Shown: positions 21,670 through 32,188, counted from the first letter of the stretch. The stretch: DNA of 64,000 nucleotides from Exobasidium rhododendri (GCA_026210745.1 CP110632.1:2231001-2295000), one strand, 5' to 3'. The notes: a model not told the origin generated them from the sequence alone. Numbers and translations are program-made.

Positions 21670-24420
21670 ATGTCGTCTGATGGAGTAGGGGGAGGTACAT
21701 GGGCAAGTGCAAGCTCGCTGGTGACATCTCCAGCCGCCAAGACAGCAGCAGTGGCGGTCTGTGCTACGGCATTCCTGGCATTCACCTTGTCGACGAACAA
21801 GAAACCGCCAAAGGTACCGGATAAAGATGAAGATGATGAAAGAGATCGAAAGCAAAGGAGAGAACTTCAAGAACAGTTACAAAGGCAATCTGATTTCTAC
21901 AATTCTCGTTCACGATCAAGATCATCATTTTCATCTTCCAACAACGAAGCAAAGAATTCAGTTGCAATCTTTTGGGATGTCGATAATTGTGCACCACCAA
22001 CAGGAGCATCCGGGCATTTGGTAGCTCAAGCAATCCGAAGAGCAGCGCAAGAAGGTGCAAGAGAAATCAGTAATTCCGAAGATCGAAATGTCTCGATTGT
22101 CAGCTTCAAAGCGTACTTGGAATTGACTACTGAAGGGTCTCAACCTAGTGCTGCCAGAGTGTTGCTACACAGCGAATTACAAGGAAGCGGAGTCAGCTTG
22201 ATCGACACACCAAAGAGTGGGAGAAAGGATGTAGCAGACAAGATGATGATTACTGATTTGTTGTCGTTTGCAATCGATAAGAAACCACCGGCTTTGATTG
22301 TTCTACTGTCCGGTGATCGAGATTTCGCGTATCCTTTGGGCATATTGCGAAATCGAGGGTATGAAATCTTGCTCGTTGTACCTCCTATTGGAGCGACACC
22401 AATCTTGGAAGCGAGTGCAAATGCTGTTATGAGATGGAGGCAGGATGTTCTGGGACTGGAAAGGGACGCTCACGGAAGGTTATACGACAAGACTGCGAGG
22501 GATTTCGAGAATAGTGGAGGTCGAGTTGTTGCTGTCAAGGCAAATGATGGCGCAAAGGGGAGATCTCCAGTGAAGCAGATGACCACAAATGCCACCAATA
22601 CTGCTGCTCCCGCTGATACCCGTCAAACGGCGCCTGCTGTGAGCGCACTCAAAGGTCCAGGGGCACCACCAATTCCTACCATCTTCAACTCGCTCGTTCG
22701 AGTACTGGAGCAGATGCGCAAAGAAGGGAATCCTCGACCACTCCGATCGATGTGTGCTCCCCGTTTACAGACGCTAGACAGTCTGGTCTACGAGAGGGCT
22801 GGAGCAGCGTCATGGGGTGATTTCGTCGCTGTAGCTGAAGCAGCAGGTATCATCACGTTGGGAGAAGGAGCCAAGCCTGGTAGGGAATGGTTAGCGCTTC
22901 GGACGATCGATACTTCTTCACCTCAACCGAATGGCACATCAAAGGAGGAGAAGACGGACACATCCAAGGAAGACAAGGGGAAGAAAGATGGAACGGTCAT
23001 AAGTGACATTACCATCTTTCATCCGCTGATCGAAGTTTACAAATCCCTAAAAGCAGGACTACCAAAAGAAGAATACCCAACGATTGCGCAAGTAACGGCT
23101 CAATTGATGAGGATGACGGAATTAGGTCTTCGAAGTGCCTACAAACAAGCCAAAGTTACCAATTTCCACGACTACATGCACTTGGCAGAAGAAGCCAAAG
23201 TAGCCAGAATTGCCCCCTCGGAAACCGATCCAAAGGCAATGATTATACAGGTTCATCCGAAATATGCTACTCTACATACAGGGCTAATTACACCCAGTAG
23301 TAGTGAAGCAAGGATGATCGACACGACGAAGAGTCCAGTCGCAGCCCCGCCTTCGTCAAAGGTAGGAGGTGCATTAGCAAGCATGCTACCCTTTGCGAAG
23401 CAATCGAAAGAAGCCAAAGCAGAAGCAAAGGAAGCAAAGGAAGCAAAGGAAGCAAAGGAATCAAAGGAAGCAAAGGAGGCAAAGGAGGCAAGTAATGGTA
23501 AAGAGGGCGTCAAAAGCGCCGCTCAGTCCTCACCTCAAAAGAGTAGTAATAGCAACAGTAGTACTGAAAAGGGTAACGACAAGAGCACTTTGTATCATCC
23601 GCATCTGCCGTCGGGAGAGAAGATCCACGTCAGCTACTTTCCATTGGCCAACTTACTACTGACACAGAGAAGTGAAGGCAAGATGACATCGTCGGACCAA
23701 TTTGTTCAAGGGATACTGGCGAAACATCCCAAGATCACTCATCTTGTCAGTGCAAATGAGAACTTTGCAGCATACGTCACGAGAGCGGAGAGGGACAAGA
23801 TTATCACAACAGAAAGCAAGGGAAGTAATCGACTGCTGCGACTGGATGCACGATTGTGCGTTGGTGAAGGAGATAACAAGCACAAAGGACACGGAGAGAA
23901 GGAGCCTTTGTCTTCGTCGATGAAGCAGACAGAAGCAACAAGAGCAGGTTCTGCTGTTGACACACCCTCAAGTAAGACGGAGGAGATCGCTTTGCAGGGT
24001 GATGGCGGTCAATCGCAAGATCGATCACCGTCTCCCAGCTTTGCCACAGAATCGGCCACCCCAAAGGACCGAATTAAATTCAAGCCTTTAGTCGACACGT
24101 TAGTGTCGCTTCGAAGAGAGGCACCCACCAAGGAGAACAATATTGAACCCTTGCGATCGAAAATAAGTTTCGCCTTAGTAAACAATTTCCCGATTGATGG
24201 GAAGGTCATGTCACCGGGAGCATGGATCCAGACGCAAGGCTATTCAAGCTTTGTAGAGTTCTACCAAGTTGCCCAAAAGAAGGGATTCGTTCATCTGATC
24301 ACGGCTGCCGCGAATGGAGGAGGAGGAGAAGAAACCGAGAATTCTGCTTCTTCGTTGAGAAAGGACAGAATAAGATTAGCTGAAAAGTATGAAGCCATGT
24401 TCTTTCCAGCCACCAACTAG
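21670..24420 (+). CDS. Membrane-anchored NYN-domain predicted RNase with LOTUS/OST-HTH-like repeats (MARF1-like)
   Basis: A single 916-aa open frame. Residues ~22-42 are hydrophobic (AAVAVCATAFLAFTLS) and followed by basic residues, so a single N-terminal membrane anchor or mitochondrial signal anchor is likely. The NYN (PIN-like) domain at ~95-255 keeps its acidic centre: FWDVDNC, GRKDVADKMMITDLL and LLSGDRDF. After it come four wHTH-like units beginning FNSLVRVLEQM (~339), FHPLIEVYKSL (~450), YFPLANLLLTQ (~656) and FKPLVDTLVSL (~804), which read as LOTUS/OST-HTH type RNA-binding modules. A 9-nt repeat encodes a Lys-Glu-Ala rod at ~577-608. NYN plus LOTUS is the architecture of animal MARF1/limkain, which degrades mRNAs. 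Target and location here are unknown; the assignment of individual LOTUS units is by pattern. Confidence 0.85.
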   Translation: MSSDGVGGGTWASASSLVTSPAAKTAAVAVCATAFLAFTLSTNKKPPKVPDKDEDDERDRKQRRELQEQLQRQSDFYNSRSRSRSSFSSSNNEAKNSVAIFWDVDNCAPPTGASGHLVAQAIRRAAQEGAREISNSEDRNVSIVSFKAYLELTTEGSQPSAARVLLHSELQGSGVSLIDTPKSGRKDVADKMMITDLLSFAIDKKPPALIVLLSGDRDFAYPLGILRNRGYEILLVVPPIGATPILEASANAVMRWRQDVLGLERDAHGRLYDKTARDFENSGGRVVAVKANDGAKGRSPVKQMTTNATNTAAPADTRQTAPAVSALKGPGAPPIPTIFNSLVRVLEQMRKEGNPRPLRSMCAPRLQTLDSLVYERAGAASWGDFVAVAEAAGIITLGEGAKPGREWLALRTIDTSSPQPNGTSKEEKTDTSKEDKGKKDGTVISDITIFHPLIEVYKSLKAGLPKEEYPTIAQVTAQLMRMTELGLRSAYKQAKVTNFHDYMHLAEEAKVARIAPSETDPKAMIIQVHPKYATLHTGLITPSSSEARMIDTTKSPVAAPPSSKVGGALASMLPFAKQSKEAKAEAKEAKEAKEAKESKEAKEAKEASNGKEGVKSAAQSSPQKSSNSNSSTEKGNDKSTLYHPHLPSGEKIHVSYFPLANLLLTQRSEGKMTSSDQFVQGILAKHPKITHLVSANENFAAYVTRAERDKIITTESKGSNRLLRLDARLCVGEGDNKHKGHGEKEPLSSSMKQTEATRAGSAVDTPSSKTEEIALQGDGGQSQDRSPSPSFATESATPKDRIKFKPLVDTLVSLRREAPTKENNIEPLRSKISFALVNNFPIDGKVMSPGAWIQTQGYSSFVEFYQVAQKKGFVHLITAAANGGGGEETENSASSLRKDRIRLAEKYEAMFFPATN
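23406..23492 (+). repeat. 9-nt coding tandem repeat (Lys-Glu-Ala)
   Basis: About nine to ten copies of a GAAGCAAAG-type unit, with drift (tca for gca, gag for gaa), inside the NYN/LOTUS gene between wHTH units 2 and 3. It would encode a charged single alpha-helix. Copy number is likely variable between strains. Confidence 0.85.
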
Positions 24421-26191
24421 TGACCACGTACCGTTCCGCATTGTACTATCAAGGCAGGAAGAGCCTGGTCCTCTACTCACACTTCATCCTCTATGTAGCG
24501 AAGTACACTTCTCTTCGTCACCTTGTCGTTTAATTCATCTAATGACCCTTGCGTTCGGCTAGTCTGCCTACATACATGCTTCTGAAGAGACAGGAGAGTA
24601 AGAGTTTATGGCTGACGCCCTCACACCTCCAAATGAAACGAATAGTAGCCCGGGCAATGACCGCTCATCTTATCACGCAATGTGAGAGACCATGCATCTA
24701 TTACCGTATTTTCAAGAAGATCATCGCGGGTGCAGTAACGACAGGCCTCCAAAATCCGAGATCGTCCAATTTCTGTATTCGACTAGTATTGTCTGTTGAT
24801 CTGGACTTTGGCGTGCTTCGAATTTGTCGATCAAAACACGGATCATTCGGGACATTAATGCAGGAGCGGCGAATGCGACGGCGGGCCCACCACTAATATC
24901 ACGTTTGTACACAACAATAGGCCGGGGAGCTACTATACCAGGGGAGCTTTCTTCCCTTCTTTCACTCCTGATTCGAGAAAGAAGCGTAACAAACAAATGC
25001 CTTGGTAGGGACTACTTCTACATTCCAATTGAACAGGCAAAAAAAAGGTTGTTCTGCACAAGACGAAAGAATATTAAACACGAAATTGAAAAAAATGGGA
25101 TCCTCTGGTAGACACACTGGTCAGGTATGAATTCATTTGAGATGGACTGACTTGCTTCTCGTCGTACTGTATTTTTACTTTTAACTGTTAGAGGAATATA
25201 AAATGGGAATGAGATTTTAAAGCGGCGTTAATAAGTCTATGGTGTGATACAGAGAAGCTCTCTCCCCTCCCCCTCTTCTCTCTTCACCCCCTCTTTTTCT
25301 AATCCTTAAGTTTATAATAGAAAGAAGGTCAGAAATCTATAGAATACTTTAATTTGGATTCATCAGGGCGGCAACTTACTCGTTATTTGTATTGATCGAA
25401 GCGGCAACGTACAGTAATCACTGTTTGGTGCTGAAATAGACCAACCGAATCCACCAACGCCTTCGCGAAAAAACGTTTTTCCCGTGTCGACGAAGCAGAG
25501 CAGGGAAACAAAAATAAGGCACAGGAAGCCAAACAGCGCATTCATCATACTCCAACGACATCTGCACCTTCTTCGCCAGACGAATCAGCACGACTGAAGT
25601 ATCGCCCTTCCGTCTATCTCTACTTCAGAGCATACGTGTCATAGCGAGACAGATGCCCGATAGGCAGGACTTTGGCACGACATCGGAACGAGATTGGTAG
25701 TTGAAATAAGGACAAAACGTGTGAGTCATCGTTGATCTGCTGCGATTGTCTGTGCTGCTTGAGAGAGGGGCGTCGAAACGGGACTTCATAGGACGTGGCA
25801 GGGTCTCATATAGCGACTTGATACAGTGGCGGAGGATCACGAAGGAAAGCGGGATATTTATGAAAGTCGTGGAGGGTTCATTGCTGCTCGAATCGTTCCG
25901 AGCGCCGATGAGATGCTTTCCCCTCTTCAAGAGCAGTATGAGAGGATGATGCGGCGCCGAAATGATAACGTGTAGGTACAGATTACTGACGACGTTGAGT
26001 CTTTCAAACTCCTCCTCTTCTCTTGCTTTCCAACTACTGCAAACGCCTGCACGCCTGTCCTGTCTGCACCGACGACGAACCACAACCACCTTCTCTACCC
26101 TCTCTTTGCTCGCCCTCTTCTCGTGGTATGATCTGTTGCGCATGATCTTGATATGCATCGAACAACGCACCTCCACTAATGCATCATACTC
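24421..26191. other. Gene-free interval upstream of the RhoGEF gene
   Basis: 1.77 kb. The middle (about 25020-25380) is A/T-rich; the remainder has mixed short open frames on both strands without family similarity. It probably contains the terminator of the NYN/LOTUS gene and promoter plus leader of the RhoGEF gene. Confidence 0.45.
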
Positions 26192-29100
26192 ATGTCGATC
26201 AAACTATTAAATGAATGCGGTATTCTACTGCCGGAGCAGTGGTGTCACCAGGATACAGGGCAGCACAGTCACAGTCCTCAGCGTCAAGAGGAGCAGCAAG
26301 AGCGTTGTCCTCAGCACCAAGCATCGGAATTGCGCTGTCCCACTAAGACAACAGGTCACTCGTTCCGCCAATCGCCAGGAGCGCTGGCAAGTTCGCAATT
26401 CTCTGATCCTGTAGCACCATTTCACTCATCTCCTTCTCGTCTTGGTCAATCCGGCAAGCGCTTTCATCCTTCGACTTCTTTCTCTTCTCCAGGATTTCCG
26501 CAACATCATCGACCACCCGAAGCCGAATCTCTTCTAGCGCGACAAAACAATCCAATACGGCAACAGCAGCAGCAGCATCGTCACCCCCACCTTCTTGGCG
26601 CTTCACAACTCTTACCTCCTGGACCGAGCCTTACAGGTGAAGTTCAAAGTCCAGGATCGAGACAGCGACTAGTTCTACAAGGTCCTGCTCCGCCCAAAAA
26701 CGTCATGATGAGCGTATCAGGAGGCGTGGCATTGCTGAGCGGCCCATCCTCCCTGCTCAACAGTCACGATCCGTACTCTTCACAACAGCCAGCATTTCGG
26801 AGCGGAGAGGTAGGGCGACCAAATTTCAGCTTTTGCCGCTCCTCGAGCAAGGCCTCGAATTTATCCCAGTCAAATTTCACACCTTCCAGACTATCGCCTC
26901 GTATGTTTTCATCACATCCGAGCAGTGATCAATTCTCCACTCCCAACAATCGTTCGTCCAGGTCTCAAACGTTGTCGGTAGGCAATTCGGTCGTCGAGGA
27001 GAGCTCGCTCTCAGGCGGTGCAGAGAGGCCTAGCAGTACGAATGACTGGATCAATTTCCTGACCACAACTGCCGCGACGAATGGTAGTACTGGAGGAGAC
27101 TATGGAACATCTTTTTCGACTGGATTTGGTGTGCAAGATGGGCGTGCAAGTGGACGCAGTGAGGGCTCAGGAGGTAGTGGATTTGGTGACGAAGGAAGAA
27201 GCGGTGGGCTTGGGAATGGAGATGGGGGGAGCAATGGCGACGATGGCAATGATGGAGGGGATGGATCAGGGATGGGCTACAAAGAAAAGGAAAAGGCGGC
27301 AAGGAAGGCCAATCCGTTGGTCGACTTGATCGAAACAGAGACTGCCTTTGTTGCGGAACTTGGTAAAATCATCAAAAAGGTAGCTGGAGCTTGGAGTAGG
27401 TCGAATTTCCCACCTGCTGAGCTGGATACGATGTTTAGGAACATCGAGTCGATCTATCGAGTCAATCGATCCTTTCTGAAATCACTCAAAGAGATTGGGC
27501 CCAATCCATCGTCACCCCGGGCTTTAGGCGACTTGCTGATGAGATGGATCGACGATTTGGAAGCACCTTACCTCCGTTACTGTGATAATTACTTTACCGA
27601 CTTTGACAACTGGCCCTCTGTTCAGACGAATGCTAAGCTACCGCCATTACTCGTCGCAGTGTCGGAATCCACGCAAGCCGATGGCACGCCCATCATCTTT
27701 TCCGATAAGAAGCGTCAAGTTGGGCACATCTGGACTCTGGATCAGCTGTTTGCTTTGCCTCAAATCCGACTAAAGTACTACAAGAAGCTGTATGCAAGAC
27801 TGCTCAAGAGCACGCAAACCGGTCGAAGCGATCATAGACTACTGATTGGGGCGAATGAGAAGCTGGACGAGCTCTTGCAGAGAGCCAAGAAAAGAATTGC
27901 CATGTCGGTCTTGGACGAAGGCTTGACTCCTCCCAGCAACATGAGAAAGAGTCAAGAAAGCTCTGGAGGTGAGACGAGTCGAAACACTCTGGAAAGTCCG
28001 CTTCGAGGCCAAAGGATCTCGTCAGCGACTTCGCACTCTGCAGCAGCAAAGGAAGACTCTCTGTCCTCTGCACCACCTTCACTGCTCGGCAGAACAGACG
28101 GCTTCACATCGCCCGCTCTGTCACCGCGGATTGCGGCACGAGGCCCACCTTCGCCCATACCGGCGGATCAAGACCCCTCCTTCACTTCGTCCAGTATGAG
28201 TGAACACCCGTCCGTTGCTTCGGATGACCTGGAAGCCCGATTAGACACGTCAAGAACCCTAGACATCTTCTCGATGAAGACGAAAAAGTGCCAATTACGA
28301 ATGAATCCACCAAACATCCCCTTCACAAGAGTGTTGAAGAAGTCGGCCGATGTCGTCATCTACTTCACACCTTCGAGCACGGGACAGGAACTTGTGCTGA
28401 GAAGAGCTCACATCTTTCTTCTCAGTGACCTTTTCTTGGTCTGCGAACGCAAGACGCCAATGGAGAGAGCAGAAGGAGGACAGATTAGTGCAGCAGATAT
28501 GTGGCTTCTGTACCCTCCTCTTGCAGGCAAGCATTTGCGGGTGACGGACAATGGCGTGCAGGGCAACTCCATCTCTGTTCAAATACTAAAGAAGGAGACG
28601 CTCGTCATCCACACTGAATCGAGGGAAGCAAAGGTGGAGTGGATGAATGAATTTGAGCAGTGTCGACAGTTTGCCACGAATCTAGGGCTGCGAGTCAAGA
28701 CTACTACTTCTGAGGCAATCCCCGGCAGTGTCAGTCTAGCAGACTCGTCTCTCTTTCCCTCTCGAGAAGCAAGCAACATACCTAGCTTCTCTCCCAACAT
28801 CTCCGTCACGCCCGTGTCACGACGAAGTGAAGAGGATGACGGTACTCTTCAGAGTCCAACCATAAAAGACATGACGAGATTGATGGAAGACATGACTTCC
28901 TTCTCTCGAGGAAATCCCAGCGGCCTGGATCGAGGCGACTCATTCAATTCCTTTGTAGTGCCAACACTGAAGGACCCCTCTATGAGACAAGACGACGGCG
29001 AACGTAGCATCTTGAAAGGCCCCAGTCCCACCCTGACTTCAGCTTTCAACTCTACGCCTGAACCGATAAGTCCAGCGTACCCGCCCAATCCTCTCAATCA

Positions 29101-30205
29101 TGCTGGTCGCCCGCCTGTCGCTCAGTCTTTTCTGCCACCACTCCAATTCAACGCTGCAGCGTCACCGAGTGGTAATGTAGCATCTCCTCCGTCTTCCACT
29201 CTAGGCAGAGAAGCAGGACCGGCACCACAAATTGGACCGGCCTACCAAGGTGGTCGACCAAACATGATGTTCAGACCGCCGCCGCCGCCATCACAACAGA
29301 TGCCAAGGCAAGGCTCCATGCCCAATCCACAAGGACCTCCCTCTTTGCCACTTTCTCCACCTCCCCTTCACCTTGTAAACGGTTCCTTCCAAGGTCATCA
29401 ACAGCCTCCGCAGCAGCAACGACCTCCTCGACCTCCGCCACACATGAATGGAAATGGTCAACCCGGAATGATGTACGGTCGACCGATGCCGCCTCGACCG
29501 TATGCTCAAAATTCCTTCGGCCCTTCTTCAACTTCAGCGACTAATTACGGGAATGGACACGGGAACGGCATCGGGATCGGCAACAGCAACGGCATCGGTC
29601 CCCCAAGGCCACCATTTCATCAGGATCCAAGTCGAAGACCCTCTGCCCCTGACCTGCGTGCTCAAGCAGGTCAGCAGACGACAAGACGAACAAGTGACGG
29701 GAATGGACCGCCACCCGAAAGATCCCTTTCCTCTTCCTCTGGGCCGCCCAGGTTGCCGTCTGACTTTATGAAGCAAGCCGGATCGCGACCAAAGGAGGAG
29801 TACAGTCCACCTTCAAGTCCAACAAAGAAGAAGAAAGGACCAAAGACGTCCACTGTTGCTGCTCAGATGCGATGCAGACTCTACTTGAAGCAAAGTCATG
29901 CTCAGTGGAAGTCACTAGGAAATGCGAGGATCAAAGTGTTCCACCTGATGCCCGACGATGTCAAGCAGCTGGTGGTGGAGAATGACAAAAAGTCGACACC
30001 GATCATCTCCAGCATAATCTTACCAGATGGAGTCGAAAGAGTCGGCAAGGTTGGAGTGGCCATCGAATTGAGCGACAACGGAAATCGAACAGGAATCATC
30101 TACATGATCCACCTACGAAGTGAAGAGTCAGCTTTTGCTCTCTTCGGACAGTTGTTGGAAGGTTCCGATCGAACTGTCTTGGGAGCAGAGCGAGAGGCTT
30201 TGTAG
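26192..30205 (+). CDS. Rho guanine nucleotide exchange factor (DH-PH) with C-terminal PH-like domain
   Basis: A single open frame of 1337 aa from the ATG at 26192. Residues 1-370 are Gln/Pro/Ser-rich and then Gly/Asp-rich. The DH domain spans ~374-570: CR1 LIETETAFVAELGKIIKKV, then LMRWIDDLEAPYLRYCDNYF, and the closing helix IRLKYYKKLYARLLKST. The usual PVQR-type CR3 is replaced by FALPQIRLKYY, so it is a divergent DH, as in some fungal Bud3-like exchange factors. A PH-like domain follows at ~690-833 (RAHIFLLSDLFLVCER; the final helix contains WMNEFEQCRQ). A long Pro/Asn/Gly-rich linker leads to a C-terminal domain at ~1220-1330 (MRCRLYLKQSHAQWKSLG) that resembles a PH/EVH1/RanBP1-like fold. 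The target is presumably Rho or Cdc42 in polarity; which GTPase is not visible. Confidence 0.88.
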   Translation: MSIKLLNECGILLPEQWCHQDTGQHSHSPQRQEEQQERCPQHQASELRCPTKTTGHSFRQSPGALASSQFSDPVAPFHSSPSRLGQSGKRFHPSTSFSSPGFPQHHRPPEAESLLARQNNPIRQQQQQHRHPHLLGASQLLPPGPSLTGEVQSPGSRQRLVLQGPAPPKNVMMSVSGGVALLSGPSSLLNSHDPYSSQQPAFRSGEVGRPNFSFCRSSSKASNLSQSNFTPSRLSPRMFSSHPSSDQFSTPNNRSSRSQTLSVGNSVVEESSLSGGAERPSSTNDWINFLTTTAATNGSTGGDYGTSFSTGFGVQDGRASGRSEGSGGSGFGDEGRSGGLGNGDGGSNGDDGNDGGDGSGMGYKEKEKAARKANPLVDLIETETAFVAELGKIIKKVAGAWSRSNFPPAELDTMFRNIESIYRVNRSFLKSLKEIGPNPSSPRALGDLLMRWIDDLEAPYLRYCDNYFTDFDNWPSVQTNAKLPPLLVAVSESTQADGTPIIFSDKKRQVGHIWTLDQLFALPQIRLKYYKKLYARLLKSTQTGRSDHRLLIGANEKLDELLQRAKKRIAMSVLDEGLTPPSNMRKSQESSGGETSRNTLESPLRGQRISSATSHSAAAKEDSLSSAPPSLLGRTDGFTSPALSPRIAARGPPSPIPADQDPSFTSSSMSEHPSVASDDLEARLDTSRTLDIFSMKTKKCQLRMNPPNIPFTRVLKKSADVVIYFTPSSTGQELVLRRAHIFLLSDLFLVCERKTPMERAEGGQISAADMWLLYPPLAGKHLRVTDNGVQGNSISVQILKKETLVIHTESREAKVEWMNEFEQCRQFATNLGLRVKTTTSEAIPGSVSLADSSLFPSREASNIPSFSPNISVTPVSRRSEEDDGTLQSPTIKDMTRLMEDMTSFSRGNPSGLDRGDSFNSFVVPTLKDPSMRQDDGERSILKGPSPTLTSAFNSTPEPISPAYPPNPLNHAGRPPVAQSFLPPLQFNAAASPSGNVASPPSSTLGREAGPAPQIGPAYQGGRPNMMFRPPPPPSQQMPRQGSMPNPQGPPSLPLSPPPLHLVNGSFQGHQQPPQQQRPPRPPPHMNGNGQPGMMYGRPMPPRPYAQNSFGPSSTSATNYGNGHGNGIGIGNSNGIGPPRPPFHQDPSRRPSAPDLRAQAGQQTTRRTSDGNGPPPERSLSSSSGPPRLPSDFMKQAGSRPKEEYSPPSSPTKKKKGPKTSTVAAQMRCRLYLKQSHAQWKSLGNARIKVFHLMPDDVKQLVVENDKKSTPIISSIILPDGVERVGKVGVAIELSDNGNRTGIIYMIHLRSEESAFALFGQLLEGSDRTVLGAEREAL

Positions 30206-30564
30206 AGGAAGGGGATGGGAAGATCAGGCGCCTCGCGCACTGGTCCAAACAGGATCGAACATCTGCGTACCACCGTCACTGATCGTACACATTCTACTAA
30301 ACCCCCTCTGACTGGTCACCGAATATCTGCACAACCCTTCTACCCTTCCCTTCCCTCTCACGCTTCTGTACATCCATCACCGAAAATCTGCTACTTCTTA
30401 TCCTTACTCTGTTCCGAAACAAGTCATCGTACATAATTTCTCTTCTCCCTCCTTGTTCCGTTGTTGTATGTAATATATCGTCGAAGCTCGATAGTCATTG
30501 ATATTGTCACTATAAATCGAAAGACAACGAGGATGATTCGTGCCAAGGAAAAGCTGCATTCCTT
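30206..30564. other. Convergent intergenic region
   Basis: 3' flanks of the RhoGEF gene and the complex I LYR subunit. A/T-rich near 30440-30520, consistent with polyadenylation signals. No gene. Confidence 0.45.
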
Positions 30565-31215
30565 CTAATCGTGAGGATGCATGGATTGCAGAGCGGCTTG
30601 CTTCTCGGCTTTGGAAAAGATGGGCGGCTGGCGAGGAGTGAGTAGTATGTGATCAGTAAGGAAGGCAGTCTTCGACACCCTCCTTTTTCTAGCGAATAGC
30701 TCACCGGAAGGTTTCGCTCCCTGGAGAGTGAAAAGGTCGATAGAAAAAGGTGTGAGGAAGGAGATGTCGTTAGTCTGATACGCCCAGTTATCAATACACA
30801 CGTTCAAGGTACTACGCACCACTTGGTTCCGTCTTCGCCCAATGGTGCTGCAAGAAGAGAAGAGTAACATGCATGAGTCGACCAGGAAGACTCATTTCAA
30901 GACTTCGATTCTTAAGTGCTTTCATGTGAAATAGATGCACTCACTTTTATGGGGATCAGGATGAGCATGAGCTCGCAATTCCGCCTCTGCTTGTTGTAGG
31001 ACTCTAGCTAATTCTCTTGGATTGGAGACATGGCGATTTCTTTCAAATTCAGCACGGATCTCAATGGCTCGATCTCGCCAAATGTCTCGTCGAATACACC
31101 AATCCAGTGAATTTCGAAGATATCTTCGATATAGTGATTGAACGTAAGATTTGTGAGCGCTCGAAAAAGGTGTGGTTGTTGCGGCAGTCTTGCGCAGCAA
31201 AAGTGTTGGGTGCAT
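30565..31215 (-). CDS. NDUFB9: NADH dehydrogenase (complex I) LYR subunit, NDUFB9/B22-like
   Basis: Four exons: 31215-30945, 30847-30820 (28 nt), 30720-30705 (16 nt) and 30627-30565, giving 125 aa. All joins keep frame and rebuild the family segment HPDPHKTPLGEDGTKWERNL. The N-terminal half carries the LYR motif (SYVQSLYRRYLRNSLDW) followed by RRDIWRDRAIEIRAEFERN and the basic-acidic helices of NDUFB9. The LYR fold binds mitochondrial acyl carrier protein and sits in the distal membrane arm of complex I. The C-terminus (FSKAEKQAALQSMHPHD) is short relative to the animal protein, as in fungal homologues. Two consecutive microexons are unusual. Divergent from the small membrane protein at 31675. 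Confidence 0.85.
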
Positions 31216-31674
31216 AATTGGGCGCCGTAAATAGTGTCTTCTGACTGTCTACCAGTTCAGTGTACTTCTTCTATGACGATGGTGCTGTCTTAGGTGTACC
31301 TGTGATGAGCGACGATTTGAGTGAGTAAAAAGGTGAATCTACTAGGCGAGACTGAAGTCGAAGCGCGGCGTATCGATGAGTGTCGTTCGGATTGGCTGTC
31401 CTCGCGTGGCTGCCCCATCATTCACCCGCCCGCCCGCCCTTCGCTGCTAAATCGTAATCCGGACTTGCAAAAAAGCGTCAATGCGTCCTGAGGCTAAATT
31501 GGAAGTGAGTGCGTGTAAGGCCGATGTGGGAACGGAATTGGAGCGAGTGGCCACTTGTTCAGCCCAGTCACGATCCCAAACGTCTTTGTAACTTTTCCAG
31601 GCCTGGACTGGCTCCATCTTTGCAAAGCTACAGGTCAATCTCAGCAGAGGGGAATTGGCTATAAAGTTCAAACA
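31216..31674. promoter_or_regulatory. Divergent promoter region
   Basis: 459 bp between the complex I subunit (minus) and the small membrane protein (plus). It has a run of CCCGCC repeats near 31427-31440. No gene supported. Confidence 0.45.
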
Positions 31675-32188
31675 ATGCAAGACTCAATCGGCGCTATCAT
31701 CATAATTGTCGTACTATGGTTGGTAGTCAAGCTCGCGTTCGGTGAGTTGAGCCAAACCTCATAAGGGTCCTCTCTTGAAGATAATCTGAGCTTGCCGAGC
31801 TGACTGATACTATCCTTTCCATCTTGTAGGGGGATCAGCCTCTCATAGCTCCGGGCAAGGTGCAAGCTCGCAAGGTGGTCGAGCATCTGCAGGAGCAGGA
31901 AGCAAGGAAACAGCTGCTGCTCAAGCATGGAGAGAGTCAAAAGATGATCGACAGGCTCAATTGAAGAAGCGGAAACAAGAGATGATTGAAAGTGCAAGAA
32001 GGTGAGTAGGAAGCTGTTGAGTTCAGGAATGGATGAATGAATAAGATGGTGTACACTTCAAGCAAAGAGATCAGGGGAGGGATAGGAAATGAATGCGAAG
32101 TAGCTGTGCTCAGTCCTTGCCTGGTAGCTTATTGATTCAACGCCTTTCGTCGCCCCTCCTCTTCAGGAAATTGCTAGAGCAGCAATAA
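31675..32188 (+). CDS. Small single-pass membrane protein with basic C-terminal helix
   Basis: Three exons: 31675-31741, 31830-32001 and 32167-32188 (22 nt), giving 86 aa. The protein has one N-terminal transmembrane segment (IGAIIIIVVLWLVVKLAF), a Gly/Ser/Ala-rich linker and a basic amphipathic C-terminal helix (QLKKRKQEMIESARRKLLEQ). The overall order, N-terminal anchor plus terminal ERK..EARRK-type helix, resembles fungal Cue1-like ER proteins of the ERAD pathway, but no CUE domain lies between. It could be a derived Cue1-like E2-recruiting factor or an unrelated small ER protein. Introns have GTGAGT donors and the frame is conserved, which supports a real gene despite its size. Confidence 0.55.

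Noticed and set aside
23253-23513. Minus-strand open frame rich in Ala/Ser/Phe repeats
   Set aside because: Shadow of the Lys-Glu-Ala coding repeat of the NYN/LOTUS gene.
25020-25380. A/T-rich patch considered as a second transposon relic
   Set aside because: No inverted or direct repeats found and no boundary signals.
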